Source: Thermoproteota archaeon
GTDB taxonomy: Archaea > Thermoproteota > Methanomethylicia > Methanomethylicales > B66-G16
Length of the DNA stretch: 14,201 nucleotides
Assembly: GCA_003649085.1 (NCBI GenBank)
Contig: QMQV01000037.1
Coordinates: forward strand, 1-14,201
Direction of reading: 5' to 3'
Below the pieces are notes generated by a model, which was not told where the DNA came from, ran no database searches, and worked only from the letters and a program-made list of their open reading frames with translations. The position numbers were made by a program, and so were the translations under genes. Every line of letters starts with the position of its first letter. The stretch's first letter is position 1. This document shows, piece after piece, positions 13,089 through 14,201 of the stretch.

Positions 13089-14201
13089 TTGACGTTCAGT
13101 TTCATAGCTACTACGACGACAGGCTTTGAGGATATAGCTGCATGGGAAGTTGAAAAGCTTATAGGGGCTAAAGCTCGACAACTCCACGGCAAAATACTCT
13201 TCGAAGCTTCAATAAACCAGGTTGTTGAGCTTAACATATGGTCTAGGACGCTGCACCGCATAATCCTCTTACTGTGTAGAGATCGCGTTGAGACGCTTGA
13301 AGACGTATATAGGGTGACGGCGTCGATAGACTTCACTGACTACATTGAGCGGGGGCAAAGCTTCGCCGTCAGAGCTGAGAGAATTGGTGAGCACCCCTTT
13401 ACTAGCATAGACGTAGCTGCTAAAGCTGGTCAAGCTGTTATAGATAGCTTCATGTCTAAGACAGGGCATAGGCTTAAAGTAAACTTAGATAAGCCTGATG
13501 TCGAAATCTTCTGCCAACTTAAAAACAGCGACTTCTACATAGGCTTAAACACAACAGGAGAATCTCTACATAGGAGAAACTACAGGGTCTTTGATCATCC
13601 AGCTGCTTTAAAGACGACGATCGCATCAGCGATGATATATTGGAGCGATTGGAGTTGTGAAGAGCCTATATTAGACCCTATGTGCGGTGGCGGCACGATA
13701 CCTATTGAAGCTGCGCTGATAGCTAGAAACATTGCTCCAGGGCTTTTTAGGAGAGAGTTTGCCTTTGGCAAGCTGTTCTTCATAGATAGGCAGTACTACG
13801 AGGAAGCTGTTGAGAAAGCTAGGTCTTCGTCCAATAGAAACTCGTATAGGATATATGGTTCGGACATCTCGCCTAAGTTTATTGAAGGAGCTTGGAGAAA
13901 CGCTGCTTCAGCTGGTGTTGAAGACACTGTAAAATTTCGCTGCGTAGATGCTACTAAGCTTGACAGAGTTGAGGACTTAGAAGTCAAGTACGTGGTAGTT
14001 AACCCTCCATATGGCATTAGGTCTTTAAGAGATAAAGTTGTTGAGAGGCTCTACGTGAACTTCTTGTCAGCTTTGAAGAGGAAAAGCCGTGGGCTTCTTG
14101 TGGCGATAACGGCTAGCGATGAAGAGTTTAAGCGAGCATTAGATGTCAATGGCTTAGAAGTATTAGGTGTTAAACGCGTTTTTCATGGAGCTCTTCTAAC
14201 A
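13089..14201 (+). CDS. trm14: THUMP-domain tRNA (guanine-N2)-methyltransferase, Trm14-like, 3' end cut by window
   Basis: An open frame of 371 codons runs to the right edge. The N-terminal half (about 1-150; FIATTTTGFEDIAAWEVEKL) is a ferredoxin-like plus THUMP RNA-binding region; the C-terminal half is a Rossmann-fold SAM-dependent methyltransferase with DPMCGGGT (196-203), GSDISPKFIEGAWRNA, and NPPYG (305-309), the catalytic motif IV of guanine-N2 methyltransferases. NPPYG, not DPPYG, favours Trm14 (m2G6 of tRNA) over the Trm11/TrmG10 group. Trm14 proteins are about 380 residues, so only a short C-terminal piece is likely missing. Start: TTG at 13089 with GGTGAGG ending 6 nt upstream; a GTG at 13077 in the same frame is the alternative. 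It is divergent from mtrE and probably a housekeeping gene unrelated to methanogenesis. Confidence 0.85.
   Translation, partial: MTFSFIATTTTGFEDIAAWEVEKLIGAKARQLHGKILFEASINQVVELNIWSRTLHRIILLLCRDRVETLEDVYRVTASIDFTDYIERGQSFAVRAERIGEHPFTSIDVAAKAGQAVIDSFMSKTGHRLKVNLDKPDVEIFCQLKNSDFYIGLNTTGESLHRRNYRVFDHPAALKTTIASAMIYWSDWSCEEPILDPMCGGGTIPIEAALIARNIAPGLFRREFAFGKLFFIDRQYYEEAVEKARSSSNRNSYRIYGSDISPKFIEGAWRNAASAGVEDTVKFRCVDATKLDRVEDLEVKYVVVNPPYGIRSLRDKVVERLYVNFLSALKRKSRGLLVAITASDEEFKRALDVNGLEVLGVKRVFHGALLT

Noticed and set aside
13073..14017. Four short minus-strand open frames opposite the tRNA methyltransferase gene
   Set aside because: The plus-strand frame is open for 371 codons with SAM-binding and NPPYG motifs; the minus frames are its shadows.
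1..14201. CRISPR arrays, insertion sequences, integrase or attachment sites
   Set aside because: No regularly spaced repeats, transposase-like frames or terminal inverted repeats were seen; the region reads as stable core metabolism.

Overview
The window is a 14.2 kb piece of an archaeal genome carrying much of a tetrahydromethanopterin (H4MPT)-linked C1 pathway. The archaeal assignment rests on gene content: a complete eight-subunit N5-methyl-H4MPT:coenzyme M methyltransferase (Mtr), formylmethanofuran:H4MPT formyltransferase (Ftr), methanogenesis marker protein 14, a group 4 (energy-converting) [NiFe]-hydrogenase small subunit, a PAC2-family protein and an archaeal Trm14-like tRNA methyltransferase. 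Starts preceded by GGAGG-type Shine-Dalgarno sites, many of them TTG or GTG, and TATA-like promoter boxes fit this. A MetV-MetF pair sits beside ftr; I see no F420-dependent Mer, but only this window is visible. Mtr plus MetF without a visible Mer points, by inference only, to one of the non-classical methanogen lineages known from metagenomes (for example Nezhaarchaeia-, Korarchaeia- or Methanomethylicia-like), not to a classical methanogen. The phylum cannot be fixed from this sequence.

Layout from left to right. 1-364 (-): the N-terminal part of an Ech/Mbh/Ehb-type hydrogenase small subunit, cut by the window edge. 330-693 (-): no intact gene, but five coding-like fragments in shifting frames that read like a decayed gene. 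705-1613 (-): ftr. 1750-3414 (-): metV then metF, 3 nt apart, one transcription unit. 3415-3644: divergent promoter region with a 17-bp tandem repeat. 3645-5369 (+): an F420-0:glutamate ligase-like protein and a PAC2-family protein. 12927 down to 5357 (-): one long compact operon, mtrE-D-C-B-A-F-G-H, then methanogenesis marker protein 14, then a predicted nucleotidyltransferase, with gaps from -4 to 15 nt throughout. 12928-13088: divergent intergenic region with a strong TATA box and a 17-bp palindrome upstream of mtrE. 13089-14201 (+): a THUMP-domain tRNA guanine-N2 methyltransferase, cut by the right edge.

Working together: Ftr moves the formyl group from formylmethanofuran to H4MPT; MetF/MetV probably carry out the methylene to methyl reduction; Mtr moves the methyl group to coenzyme M and pumps Na+; the energy-converting hydrogenase would link ferredoxin, H2 and an ion gradient. 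Marker protein 14 shows motifs resembling those of actin-like (ASKHA) ATPases and lies directly behind mtrH, so it may maintain or assemble the corrinoid-carrying Mtr complex. This is the most interesting functional hypothesis here.
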